Of a DNA stretch of 7,707 bases, positions 1 to 5,750 are shown piece by piece. Position numbers and translations under genes: made by a program. Origin of the DNA: Deltaproteobacteria bacterium. GTDB taxonomy: Bacteria > Desulfobacterota > DSM-4660 > Desulfatiglandales > HGW-15. The stretch spans positions 1 to 7,707 of the forward strand of contig JAFGIC010000288.1 in the NCBI GenBank assembly GCA_016929815.1, read 5' to 3'. How positions within the stretch are numbered: the first letter of the stretch is position 1; each line of letters opens with the position of its first letter. Under the pieces are notes generated by a model. That model worked only from the letters and a program-made list of their open reading frames with translations, did no database searches and had not been told where the DNA came from.

Positions 1-93
1 AAGGCACAAGGCGCAGGGCGCAAGGAAAGAATTTCAAATCTCAAATTTGAAATTTCAAATCTCCCCTCCGCCCTGTGCCTTGAGCCTTGTGCC
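1..93. repeat. Heptamer-repeat inverted repeat flanking an A/T-rich palindrome
   Basis: Positions 3-25 and the reverse complement of 71-93 match at 19 of 23 bases, and two of the four mismatches would be G.U pairs in RNA. Both arms are built of 7-base units of the form GGCNCAR: GGCACAA, GGCGCAG, GGCGCAA on the left, and GGCACAA, GGCTCAA, GGCACAG read on the minus strand on the right. Between the arms, 45-60 is a perfect 16-base palindrome (atttgaaatttcaaat) and the 13-mer at 30-42 recurs exactly at 51-63. No coding frame is visible. It looks like an intergenic repeat element able to form a long hairpin. It may have continued leftwards beyond the window. A related copy lies at 3498-3527. Confidence 0.75.
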
Positions 94-146
94 GGTTGGC
101 ATCAGGATAAAAGCTGATAGGCCCCGCCTTCATTGCTCATAATTTC

Positions 147-154
147 AGGAAGGA
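147..154 (+). promoter_or_regulatory. Ribosome binding site for the first permease (TTG start)
   Basis: AGGAAGGA lies 6 bases before the TTG at 161. It supports TTG initiation, because no in-frame ATG exists near the start of this gene. Confidence 0.75.
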
Positions 155-160
155 CAACAA

Positions 161-1294
161 TTGAATCTCATAAACATAAAAGCCATAGCACGCAAAGAAT
201 ATTATCACATCATACGGGATTTCAGGAGCCTGTACCTTGCATTCATTATTCCCCTCCTCCTGATATTAATGTTCGGCTATGCCCTCAGCCTTGATGTGAA
301 GGATATAAGAGTTGCCGTGGCGGACCAGGACAGGACGGATATGTCCAGGGACCTTATAGGGAGGCTTGACGCCTCTGACTACTTTGATGTGATTGCCGGG
401 CTCGTGAGCAGCGCCGATGCGATTGAATTGCTTGACAGGGAGGAGGCTACCCTCGCCATTATAATACCTCCGGGATGGACCTCGGATATCAGGGCGGACC
501 GTCAGTCCCCGATCCAGATAATCCTTGACGGATCTGATTCGAATACCGCCGGGATCACAAACGGCTATATCACGGCCTTTATTGAGAGCTACAACAAAAA
601 ACTTATGTTATCCTTCTTAAACAGAAACGGCATGCGGGAGATGAGGATGCCGGTCGATGCGAGGGTCAGGATCTGGTTTAATGAAGACATGGAGAGCCGG
701 AACTTCATCGTGCCTGGCATTATTGCCATCATAATAATGATAGTGGGGGCGATCCTTACCTCCCTTGTTATAGCGCGTGAGTATGAGAACGGGACAATGG
801 AGACCATCCTGTCGCTGCCGATCAACGCAAGCGATTTTTTTATCGGCAAGGCCCTTCCTTATTTTTTTATTGGTTTCGTGGATACGCTCATTTCTGTGCT
901 TATGGGGCAGGTCCTTTTCGATGTCGTGATCAAGGGAAGCTTCTGGCTGATGATCCTGGCCTCGACCGTCTATATCTGGACGGCGGTCGGCCTGGGTCTC
1001 CTCCTGTCCGTAATCATTAAGTCTCAGCTTGTCGCCAATCAGGCGGCCGTTTTGATATCATACCTCCCCTCTTTGCTGTTGTCCGATTTTGTATTTCCAC
1101 TGGACAACATGCCGGTCGTGCTGAGGCTGATCTCCCTTGTAGTGCCTGCGCGGTATTTTATAGATATTTTAAACGGGCTGTATCTCAGAAACCTGGGCTT
1201 CGGCTATCTATGGCTCGATTACCTTGTCCTTCTAGTCATGTGCATAATAATTGCAAATCTTGCCTTCAGAAAACTGAGGAAGGAGGGGTTATAA
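161..1294 (+). CDS. ABC-2 type transporter permease (YbhS/YhhJ-like), first of a pair
   Basis: This is an inner-membrane permease subunit of an ABC exporter, 377 aa, of the ABC-2 class with a large periplasmic loop. A basic N-terminus (RKEYYHIIRDFR, 11-22) precedes TM1 at about 24-44. A soluble domain covers about 45-180, and further membrane segments lie at about 183-205, 225-255, 262-287, 293-316 and 345-368. After TM2 comes the family motif REYENGTMETILSLP (206-220), matching the EEGTxExLxxTPL signature of these permeases. The TTG start is supported by the ribosome binding site and by alignment with the next gene, where FGY also falls at residues 38-40. The gene ends one base before the next ATG, so the two products probably form a heterodimer. 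The cognate ATPase and HlyD-like subunit are not in the window and would be expected upstream. The substrate is unknown; relatives export drugs or other small amphipathic molecules. Confidence 0.9.
   Translation: MNLINIKAIARKEYYHIIRDFRSLYLAFIIPLLLILMFGYALSLDVKDIRVAVADQDRTDMSRDLIGRLDASDYFDVIAGLVSSADAIELLDREEATLAIIIPPGWTSDIRADRQSPIQIILDGSDSNTAGITNGYITAFIESYNKKLMLSFLNRNGMREMRMPVDARVRIWFNEDMESRNFIVPGIIAIIIMIVGAILTSLVIAREYENGTMETILSLPINASDFFIGKALPYFFIGFVDTLISVLMGQVLFDVVIKGSFWLMILASTVYIWTAVGLGLLLSVIIKSQLVANQAAVLISYLPSLLLSDFVFPLDNMPVVLRLISLVVPARYFIDILNGLYLRNLGFGYLWLDYLVLLVMCIIIANLAFRKLRKEGL
1281..1288 (+). promoter_or_regulatory. Ribosome binding site for the second permease
   Basis: AGGAGGGG sits inside the last codons of the first permease gene and 7 bases before the ATG at 1296. 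This indicates coupled translation of the pair. Confidence 0.75.
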
Positions 1295-1295
1295 T

Positions 1296-2417
1296 ATGAA
1301 CCGTGTCAGGGTAAGGGAGCTTATTAGAAAGGAATTCATACAGCTATTCAGAGAAAAGAAGAACTGGATGTTGCTTTTTGTATCGCCCTTTATCATGATG
1401 ATAATATTCGGCTATGTTGTAAGCGCTGATGTGAACGACATTAAGGTCGGAATACTGGATCAGTCGAAGACCCGTGAGAGCAGGATGTTCACGGACGCCG
1501 TTGATGCAAACAGGACATTCAGGCTTACATATTTTGCCGCGGACGACGGTGATCTGGAGGATATACTCCTTAAAAGAAAGGTGGACATGGTTGTCAAGAT
1601 AGGCCCTGATTTCAGTGAAAAAATAAGGAAAGGCGATTCCGCCATCATCCAGGTCCTGGTGGACGGGAGCATGAGCAATATGGCGTCAAAGGCGGTTGCG
1701 TACCTCTCCGCCGTGATAACCGACTACAATCAGGCCGTTTTAAAGGAAATACATCATCAAGAGCTTCAATACGGGAGGATAGATCCAAGGATAAGGACAT
1801 GGTATAATGAAAACCTGGAGAGCAAGAATACCTTTGTCCCAGGCATGGTGGCCTTCGCAATTATGTTGACCTCGCTTCTATTTACATCAATGGCAATAAT
1901 AAGGGAAAAGGAAGAAGGAACAATCGAGCAGCTTATTGTAACACCGCTGAAGTCCTATGAACTGATAATGGGGAAGACCATACCATATATAATAATCGCG
2001 ATAGCACAAATGCTTGTGATTACGGTCTTTGCCATACTGTGGTTCAGGGTGCCCTTTAACGGAAACCTTCTGATTCTTCTTGCAGGAGGCTGTTTCTTTC
2101 TGCTCAGCACAATAGGCATAGGTCTTTTCATATCCACGGTATCCGGAACCCGGCAGCAGGCCATGATGACTACCTTCTTTTTCTTACTCCCCTTTTTCAT
2201 GCTGAGCGGGCTTATATTCCCCATCGCCAACATGCCGCTGATCGTGCAGTTGTTTACGTTCCTTGACCCCTTAAGATTTTTTCTCGTTATTATCAGGGGC
2301 GTCTTCCTGAAAGGTACGGGGATCGAGGTCCTGTGGCCGCAGTTTGCAGGCATGATTTTACTGGGGGCCGGTGTCTTTGCCGGGGCTGTGAGACTTATAA
2401 GAAAGAGGCTGGATTAA
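1296..2417 (+). CDS. ABC-2 type transporter permease (YbhR/YhhJ-like), second of a pair
   Basis: This 373-aa paralogue of the preceding gene has the same architecture. A basic cytoplasmic start (LIRKEFIQLFREKK, 9-22) is followed by TM1 at about 24-43 and a periplasmic domain at about 45-178. TM2 at about 181-202 leads into REKEEGTIEQLIVTPL (203-218), a textbook ABC-2 signature. Four more membrane segments lie at about 228-250, 257-282, 290-312 and 346-366. The motif LSGLIFPIANMP (303-314) corresponds to LSDFVFPLDNMP in the first permease. Paired permeases of this type occur in ybhGFSR-type operons, where they work with one ATPase and a periplasmic adaptor. No gene follows on this strand within the window, so this appears to be the last gene of its operon. 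I see no clear hairpin terminator after the stop. Substrate unknown. Confidence 0.92.
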   Translation: MNRVRVRELIRKEFIQLFREKKNWMLLFVSPFIMMIIFGYVVSADVNDIKVGILDQSKTRESRMFTDAVDANRTFRLTYFAADDGDLEDILLKRKVDMVVKIGPDFSEKIRKGDSAIIQVLVDGSMSNMASKAVAYLSAVITDYNQAVLKEIHHQELQYGRIDPRIRTWYNENLESKNTFVPGMVAFAIMLTSLLFTSMAIIREKEEGTIEQLIVTPLKSYELIMGKTIPYIIIAIAQMLVITVFAILWFRVPFNGNLLILLAGGCFFLLSTIGIGLFISTVSGTRQQAMMTTFFFLLPFFMLSGLIFPIANMPLIVQLFTFLDPLRFFLVIIRGVFLKGTGIEVLWPQFAGMILLGAGVFAGAVRLIRKRLD

Positions 2418-2894
2418 GGATTTTTTCGATTTTCCAGAAGATACTTTAGCGCCTGATCCATTGCAATGAAACCCATTCTGTTCGGCATAGTCATTTAGTT
2501 AACCAGCTCGTAGCAAGGACTTTTCCACTGTTTGCGGTACCTGGATAGGGACAAAATATGAGGAAGGGTAAATATAATCTTCTCAACTCTCATCAATAAT
2601 ACGAATATCTCCTTCATCTTCATTAGTCGGCTACTATATGAACTCAAACTACAAGATAACCGGCGGACAGGATGAACCCGCTATCTGCAAATTCATTATG
2701 CGCAAACCGGGCGATAAGCCGACCGGCAGCGGACAATTAAGATTTTTAAAATATTGAAACATATTATATATGACCGTCCCCTCCCCTAGAAGCCTGCTAC
2801 CATAAAGTTTTTAAAAGTATAAGATACCGCAACACTCAGGAGGATGATTCGGCGATATTATAGTCTGTCATGCTCAGTGAATTGTTATAACCGA
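2418..2894. other. 477-base stretch without a recognisable gene
   Basis: It lies between the convergent permease operon and higA. It is locally A/T-rich (around 2745-2775) and has a G/C-rich patch at about 2708-2733. Only two very short open frames stand out. One on the + strand (2638-2757, 39 codons) has no ribosome binding site. One on the - strand (2414-2494, 26 codons with the stop) overlaps the end of the permease. Neither resembles a family I recognise. I see no convincing terminator hairpin, tRNA or tandem repeat here. Decayed accessory DNA is the simplest reading. Confidence 0.55.
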
Positions 2895-3200
2895 TCAAGC
2901 ATTCTGTGCAAATGCATGTACTTCATTATCAAGTCGATTTTCAAGCTGATCCTCTGTTACTTCAAGGTCATATCGGGTTTGAAGATTTAGCCAAAACTGA
3001 GGGGACATGTTAAAAAAGCGACCTAACCTTAATGCTGTGTCAGCGGTAATCGATCTCTTCCCATGTATAATTTCGTTAATTCGCCTTGGGGGCACACTTA
3101 TGTCCTTAGCAAGTTTATATTGACTTATTCCCATCGGCTCTAAAAATTCCTCCCGAAGTATTTCACCCGGATGAATGGGGGGGAGTTTTTTGTATTTCAT
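2895..3200 (-). CDS. higA: HigA-family antitoxin (XRE helix-turn-helix)
   Basis: This 101-aa protein is of the HigA/VapI antidote family, at the usual length. The N-terminal motif PPIHPGEILREEFLEPMGIS (7-26) is the family hallmark. The helix-turn-helix follows at about 25-60 (QYKLAKDISVPPRRINEIIHG), then ITADTALRLGRFFNMSPQFW (51-70). In working systems HigA neutralises HigB and represses its own operon by binding the promoter. The gene starts at an ATG 9 bases after the end of the higB remnant, with AGGAGG at the right distance, which is the standard higBA order. The toxin gene upstream is broken, so this is an orphan antitoxin. It could still act as a repressor or neutralise toxins encoded elsewhere; that is inference. 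No transcription terminator is obvious after the TGA. Confidence 0.92.
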   Translation of the reverse strand: MKYKKLPPIHPGEILREEFLEPMGISQYKLAKDISVPPRRINEIIHGKRSITADTALRLGRFFNMSPQFWLNLQTRYDLEVTEDQLENRLDNEVHAFAQNA

Positions 3201-3205
3201 GTTAT

Positions 3206-3211
3206 CCTCCT
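3206..3211 (-). promoter_or_regulatory. Ribosome binding site for higA
   Basis: AGGAGG on the minus strand overlaps the TAG stop of the higB frame and lies 5 bases before the higA ATG, consistent with ancestral translational coupling. Confidence 0.8.
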
Positions 3212-3433
3212 AATGATAATCTGTGATTTCAACATCGTATGAATCGCCATCCTTCCATTTAAAGCATATTCGCCATTGATCATTTACATACGTATGCTGT
3301 GTTGACCTTTACGATTACCTTTTAATGGTTCTAACCTATTTCCAGGGGGGACTCTCAAATCTTTTATTTCTGTAACTGCATCGAGAAGGACAAGTTTCTT
3401 ACGCGCTATGTTTTGAATATTTTGAGGTAATTT
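3210..3433 (-). pseudogene. higB: Broken HigB toxin (RelE/HigB-type ribosome-dependent mRNA interferase)
   Basis: Two frames together give the C-terminal three quarters of a canonical HigB. The first reads KLPQNIQNIARKKLVLLDAV, continues through TEIKDLRVPPGNRLEPLKGN and RKGQHSIR, and hits TAA at 3284-3286. The second resumes with VNDQWRICFKWKDGDSYDVE and ends ITDYH at a TAG (3210-3212). Removing two bases (AT at about 3288-3289) restores HSIRVNDQWRICFKW, the usual family reading. The N-terminal 20 or so residues (normally M-I-K-S-F plus an ETEKIF-like motif) are missing. The DNA before KLPQ instead resembles part of a tRNA and has no in-frame start codon before the upstream stop. Two independent lesions make it non-functional as a toxin. 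Intact HigB cleaves mRNA on translating ribosomes. Confidence 0.88.
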
Positions 3434-3466
3434 GGGATTCGAACCCCCGGCCCACAGCTTAGAAGG
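3434..3466 (-). other. tRNA-Arg(UCU)-like 3'-half fragment at the higB truncation point
   Basis: On the minus strand this reads as an anticodon loop CTTCTAA with anticodon TCT, then the 3' anticodon-stem strand GCTGT, a variable region GGGCC and a T-arm GGGGGTTCGAATCCC. The T-arm and variable region match bacterial tRNA-Arg sequences as I know them. The 5' strand of the anticodon stem (TGCGC) pairs only at the two loop-proximal positions. The D-arm is absent or degraded, and the 3' acceptor strand is replaced by higB sequence, so no working tRNA is encoded. It may be a scar from recombination at a tRNA gene. Confidence 0.5.
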
Positions 3467-3480
3467 CGCATTTCCTGAGC

Positions 3481-4188
3481 CTACTTAATTTCCTTTGCCT
3501 TGCGTCCTGTGCCTTGAGCCTTATGCCTTCTCATCAGCACATATATCGCCCCTGTGCCGCCATCATAGGGCCTGGCGGATGAAAATGCCTTGACTATCTT
3601 TCTTGCCGGTCCCCTGTTGAGCCAGACAGGCAGTCTTTCCTTTAAAACTGGTATGCTGTCGGGCGAATTGAGGCCCCTTCCATGTACGATGAGAACGCAT
3701 TGCAGGCCCCTTGCCTGACTGTTGATAAGGAACTCTCTGACCCTTATCTCCGCTTCCCTCTGTGTGAGGCCGTGGAGATCTATATGATCCTGGATGGGGA
3801 TCTGACCTCTTTTAAGCCGCCTTATCGTATTCCTGTCAACGCCGCTTATGGAGCCCTCGATATATTCATCGCTGAAGGTGATATCCATCTCAGCTGTCCC
3901 GTTAACCAGATCCCGTAGGTGATCCATAACCTCCTGCTCCACATCAGGGGCGGGGTAGGGCGGGGAGGTTTTCTTTCCATGCGCAGAAGGCTTTATCCCC
4001 ACCTTTTTTTCAAGCGGGACTACGCCGGACATGGCCTGGACAAAAATTTCCGAATCCTCAGGGGCCTTTTCCATCTTTTGAGGTTTTAGAGGTTGTTGCT
4101 GTGTGGCCGGCGCCGGATATTTTTTAAAGGCGCCTTCAAGCCCCTCAAATGCCGGATGAAAGATATCCTTTTTCTTTTTTTTCTTCAT
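3481..4188 (-). CDS. Smr-domain protein (small MutS-related nuclease-like)
   Basis: This 235-aa protein has a C-terminal Smr domain at about 135-221. Both hallmark motifs are present: DLHG (137-140) and HGRG (169-172). The domain ends in GGTGAIYVLMRR (210-221), as usual. Smr domains in SmrA/SmrB and MutS2 are nicking or RNA-cleaving nucleases; SmrB acts on mRNA at collided ribosomes. The N-terminal 130 residues are low-complexity, Lys/Pro-rich and probably disordered, with a helical stretch at about 83-97. The protein lacks MutS domains, so it is a stand-alone Smr protein rather than MutS2. Its ATG overlaps the maturase stop as ATGA and lacks a strong ribosome binding site, so translation is probably coupled. 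After the domain, the tail HKAQGTGRKAKEIK is encoded by a heptamer repeat copy. A run of eight A residues in the MKKKKKK start could be slippage-prone. Confidence 0.88.
   Translation of the reverse strand: MKKKKKKDIFHPAFEGLEGAFKKYPAPATQQQPLKPQKMEKAPEDSEIFVQAMSGVVPLEKKVGIKPSAHGKKTSPPYPAPDVEQEVMDHLRDLVNGTAEMDITFSDEYIEGSISGVDRNTIRRLKRGQIPIQDHIDLHGLTQREAEIRVREFLINSQARGLQCVLIVHGRGLNSPDSIPVLKERLPVWLNRGPARKIVKAFSSARPYDGGTGAIYVLMRRHKAQGTGRKAKEIK
3498..3527 (-). repeat. Dispersed heptamer repeat copy inside the Smr gene
   Basis: Read on the minus strand this is GGCATAA, GGCTCAA, GGCACAG, GACGCAA, GG. The 25 bases 3522-3498 match window positions 1-25 at 22 of 25. The 24 bases 3504-3527 match 70-93 at 22 of 24. 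It encodes roughly residues 221-230 of the Smr protein. Finding it as the end of a gene, just past the conserved domain, suggests it displaced the original stop codon. Confidence 0.8.
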
Positions 4189-5498
4189 CTCTCTGCCTTG
4201 ATTCCATACTTTATATCCTGTTTTACCAGCGTCTCAAGACAGGTGTCAAAATATTTTCTCCGGCAGTCAGGCAGATTGACCTTGCCGTCCCTCACATACT
4301 TGACAAAACGGCAGCCTCCGAAGCAGAGGGGCAGGTATTCGCATTCAAGACATTCATCATTGTTCCAGATTTCCGTGCCGTAGGATAGGGAGCAATTTTT
4401 CGGACCATTTTCCAGGTCTCCTGCCTCGAATCCTTCGATGCCTAAAAATCCCGGGCATTTGTATAGAACGCCGTCATAATTTGCCACATATGAATTAAGG
4501 GATTCTACGGAGCAAAACGCGGGCTTTATGCCGGGTGTATAAAATCCCCTCTTCAGTATTTCTTCTCTCAGGAAAAGGGATGCCTCCATTACCCATTCTT
4601 CATCCAGGGACATGCAGCCCTCATTGAAATCCGTGGGGAGAAGAAAACGTTCCGGGCGTTTTATTACAGTATCAAATTTTATCTGTGCTATCTTTTCAGG
4701 AGTCAGACCTTCGTCGAGAAATCGGTCGAGGAGCAATGGAAAATCCCTGTAGTTCTCCTTTTCGAAATTTCCGCCTATTGCGATCTTTACCAGGTTACAG
4801 GTCTCTTTAATATTTTTCAGGATGATATCAAAGCTACCTGCGCCTGATCTGAACGGCCTGTTTTTATTATGTATGTTGGCTGGGCCGTCAAGGGTGATCT
4901 TTACGGTCTTAAGGCCCATGCCGACCAGTTCCTCGGCTGTCCTTCTATTGAATAAGGAACCGTTTGTGACAAGACCGAATGTGCAGGAAATGTTATCTTC
5001 CTTTGTTAATCGGTTAAGTTGAGTTGAGATATATCTTATAAGATCAGGACTTAAAAGAGGCTCTCCACCGTAAAAATCCAGGTGAAGAGCCCTTTTGTCA
5101 TGATCAAGTCTTTTCCGTATAAAGTCAATGAGGGCGGCAGCAGTTCCCTCATTCATATATATGTTTCCTTTCATGGCGCCTTCGTAACAGTATTTGCAGG
5201 CGAAGTTGCAATCCAGGTTCAGGACAACTATTATGTCAACAGATGTGCTTCTTCTATTTAGTTCTTTAAATGTGTCGCAGACTGTTCTTTTTTCTTCTTC
5301 CCTGTCATTGACAAGGATTCCAGCCTTTTCCAGGGCAGCTTTATTTTCGGAAGAAAGGGTGCGCCTCTCAATTTCGTCCCATTTCTCTTTACGGATAAGG
5401 GTTTTTGAACAGGATCTTGTGGAGAAAACAAGCAGGTGTTCTTTATTCTCAGCAGTAGTAAACACCTTTAGATATCTTGAAAGCAGCATAACATTCAA
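4185..5498 (-). CDS. Geopeptide-type radical SAM/SPASM peptide maturase
   Basis: This 437-aa enzyme would use an iron-sulfur cluster and S-adenosylmethionine to modify a ribosomal peptide. An N-terminal region (1-85) could serve in peptide recognition (inferred). The radical SAM core follows, with CNFACKYC (C97, C101, C104) binding the SAM cluster and GGEP at 144-147. The C-terminal SPASM domain has C329, GX4C ending at C348, C369, then CX2CX5CX3C (C383, C386, C392, C396), and C412. This is the set needed for two auxiliary clusters. The start MLLSRYLK and the overall layout resemble the 'geopeptide radical SAM maturase' family as I remember it. The TTG at 5498 has AAGAAGG 4 bases ahead; the in-frame ATG at 5489 is an equally good start and gives a 434-aa product. 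The precursor gene ends 28 bases upstream, and the Smr gene overlaps the stop by ATGA. Reaction type cannot be assigned from sequence. Confidence 0.9.
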   Translation of the reverse strand: MNVMLLSRYLKVFTTAENKEHLLVFSTRSCSKTLIRKEKWDEIERRTLSSENKAALEKAGILVNDREEEKRTVCDTFKELNRRSTSVDIIVVLNLDCNFACKYCYEGAMKGNIYMNEGTAAALIDFIRKRLDHDKRALHLDFYGGEPLLSPDLIRYISTQLNRLTKEDNISCTFGLVTNGSLFNRRTAEELVGMGLKTVKITLDGPANIHNKNRPFRSGAGSFDIILKNIKETCNLVKIAIGGNFEKENYRDFPLLLDRFLDEGLTPEKIAQIKFDTVIKRPERFLLPTDFNEGCMSLDEEWVMEASLFLREEILKRGFYTPGIKPAFCSVESLNSYVANYDGVLYKCPGFLGIEGFEAGDLENGPKNCSLSYGTEIWNNDECLECEYLPLCFGGCRFVKYVRDGKVNLPDCRRKYFDTCLETLVKQDIKYGIKAER

Positions 5499-5502
5499 GC
5501 AA

Positions 5503-5509
5503 CCTTCTT
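5503..5509 (-). promoter_or_regulatory. Ribosome binding site for the maturase
   Basis: AAGAAGG lies 4 bases before the TTG (5498) and 13 bases before the alternative ATG (5489). Neither spacing is ideal, so the start of the maturase stays open between the two. Confidence 0.5.
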
Positions 5510-5526
5510 AAGAATGATATATTATT

Positions 5527-5667
5527 TTATGTTGCCCTGTACGGAAAAATCAAGATGATGCAGCAGAGATATGTTTGGTTAACCTCATTTTTTGTGTTAA
5601 TGCCTTTATCAAGGATAATGATATCATCCTTTTTTGCCTCTTTTCCTTTTACCTTCTTTTTTTCCAT
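5527..5667 (-). CDS. Candidate geopeptide-type RiPP precursor peptide, 46 aa
   Basis: This short gene lies immediately upstream of the maturase on the same strand and has the best ribosome binding site of the cluster (AAGGAG, 7 bases before ATG). The product starts with a Lys-rich segment (MEKKKVKGKEAKK, 1-13). A conserved-looking leader-type stretch follows (DDIIILDKGINTKNEV, 14-29), and the protein ends in TYLCCIILIFPYRAT (32-46). The only two cysteines (C35, C36) are adjacent and sit near the C-terminus. Charge is confined to the N-terminal two thirds, and the C-terminal part is hydrophobic apart from R44. This layout, a charged leader and a short distinct core beside a SPASM maturase, is typical of RiPP precursors. 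It is not homologous to anything I can name with certainty. I infer it to be the maturase substrate, with C35/C36 or neighbouring residues as possible modification sites. No GG-type leader cleavage site is visible. Confidence 0.75.
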   Translation of the reverse strand: MEKKKVKGKEAKKDDIIILDKGINTKNEVNQTYLCCIILIFPYRAT

Positions 5668-5674
5668 GGATCTT

Positions 5675-5680
5675 CTCCTT
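5675..5680 (-). promoter_or_regulatory. Ribosome binding site for the candidate precursor peptide
   Basis: AAGGAG on the minus strand lies 7 bases before the ATG at 5667. Its strength and spacing are the main evidence that this short frame is translated. Confidence 0.75.
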
Positions 5681-5750
5681 ACTTTTAAAGATTAATAAAA
5701 TCCCTCCCAAGTAAAGAAAATAAAAAGCCTGTGTCTTCCTCCATAGAGTA

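Noticed and set aside
1..93. A CRISPR array, because of repeated short units.
   Set aside because: The units are 7 bases in tandem without spacers and there are no cas genes.
161..2417. The ABC-2 permease pair as the dedicated exporter of the matured peptide.
   Set aside because: It lies on the opposite strand, separated by the higA region, and converges on the RiPP cluster rather than sharing its operon. Association cannot be supported.
2414..2494. A 26-codon minus-strand frame (including the stop) overlapping the permease end (start MTMPNRMGF).
   Set aside because: Too short, no ribosome binding site, no recognised family and no conserved context.
2638..2757. A 39-codon + strand frame starting MNSNYKITGG, considered as a small gene or second precursor peptide.
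   Set aside because: No ribosome binding site, no recognisable family, one cysteine only and no maturase on that strand.
3421..3495. A complete tRNA on the minus strand, since the T-arm looks intact and AGGAAAT / ATTACCT could pair 6 of 7 as an acceptor stem.
   Set aside because: The D-arm cannot form, the anticodon stem pairs at only two positions, the T-stem breaks at its outer pairs, and the 3' acceptor strand is clearly higB coding sequence. Only a fragment is supported.
5667..5720. A promoter for the precursor (TTTACT then TAATCT on the minus strand).
   Set aside because: Spacing is only 15 bases and both hexamers are imperfect, so it is not convincing in A/T-rich DNA.
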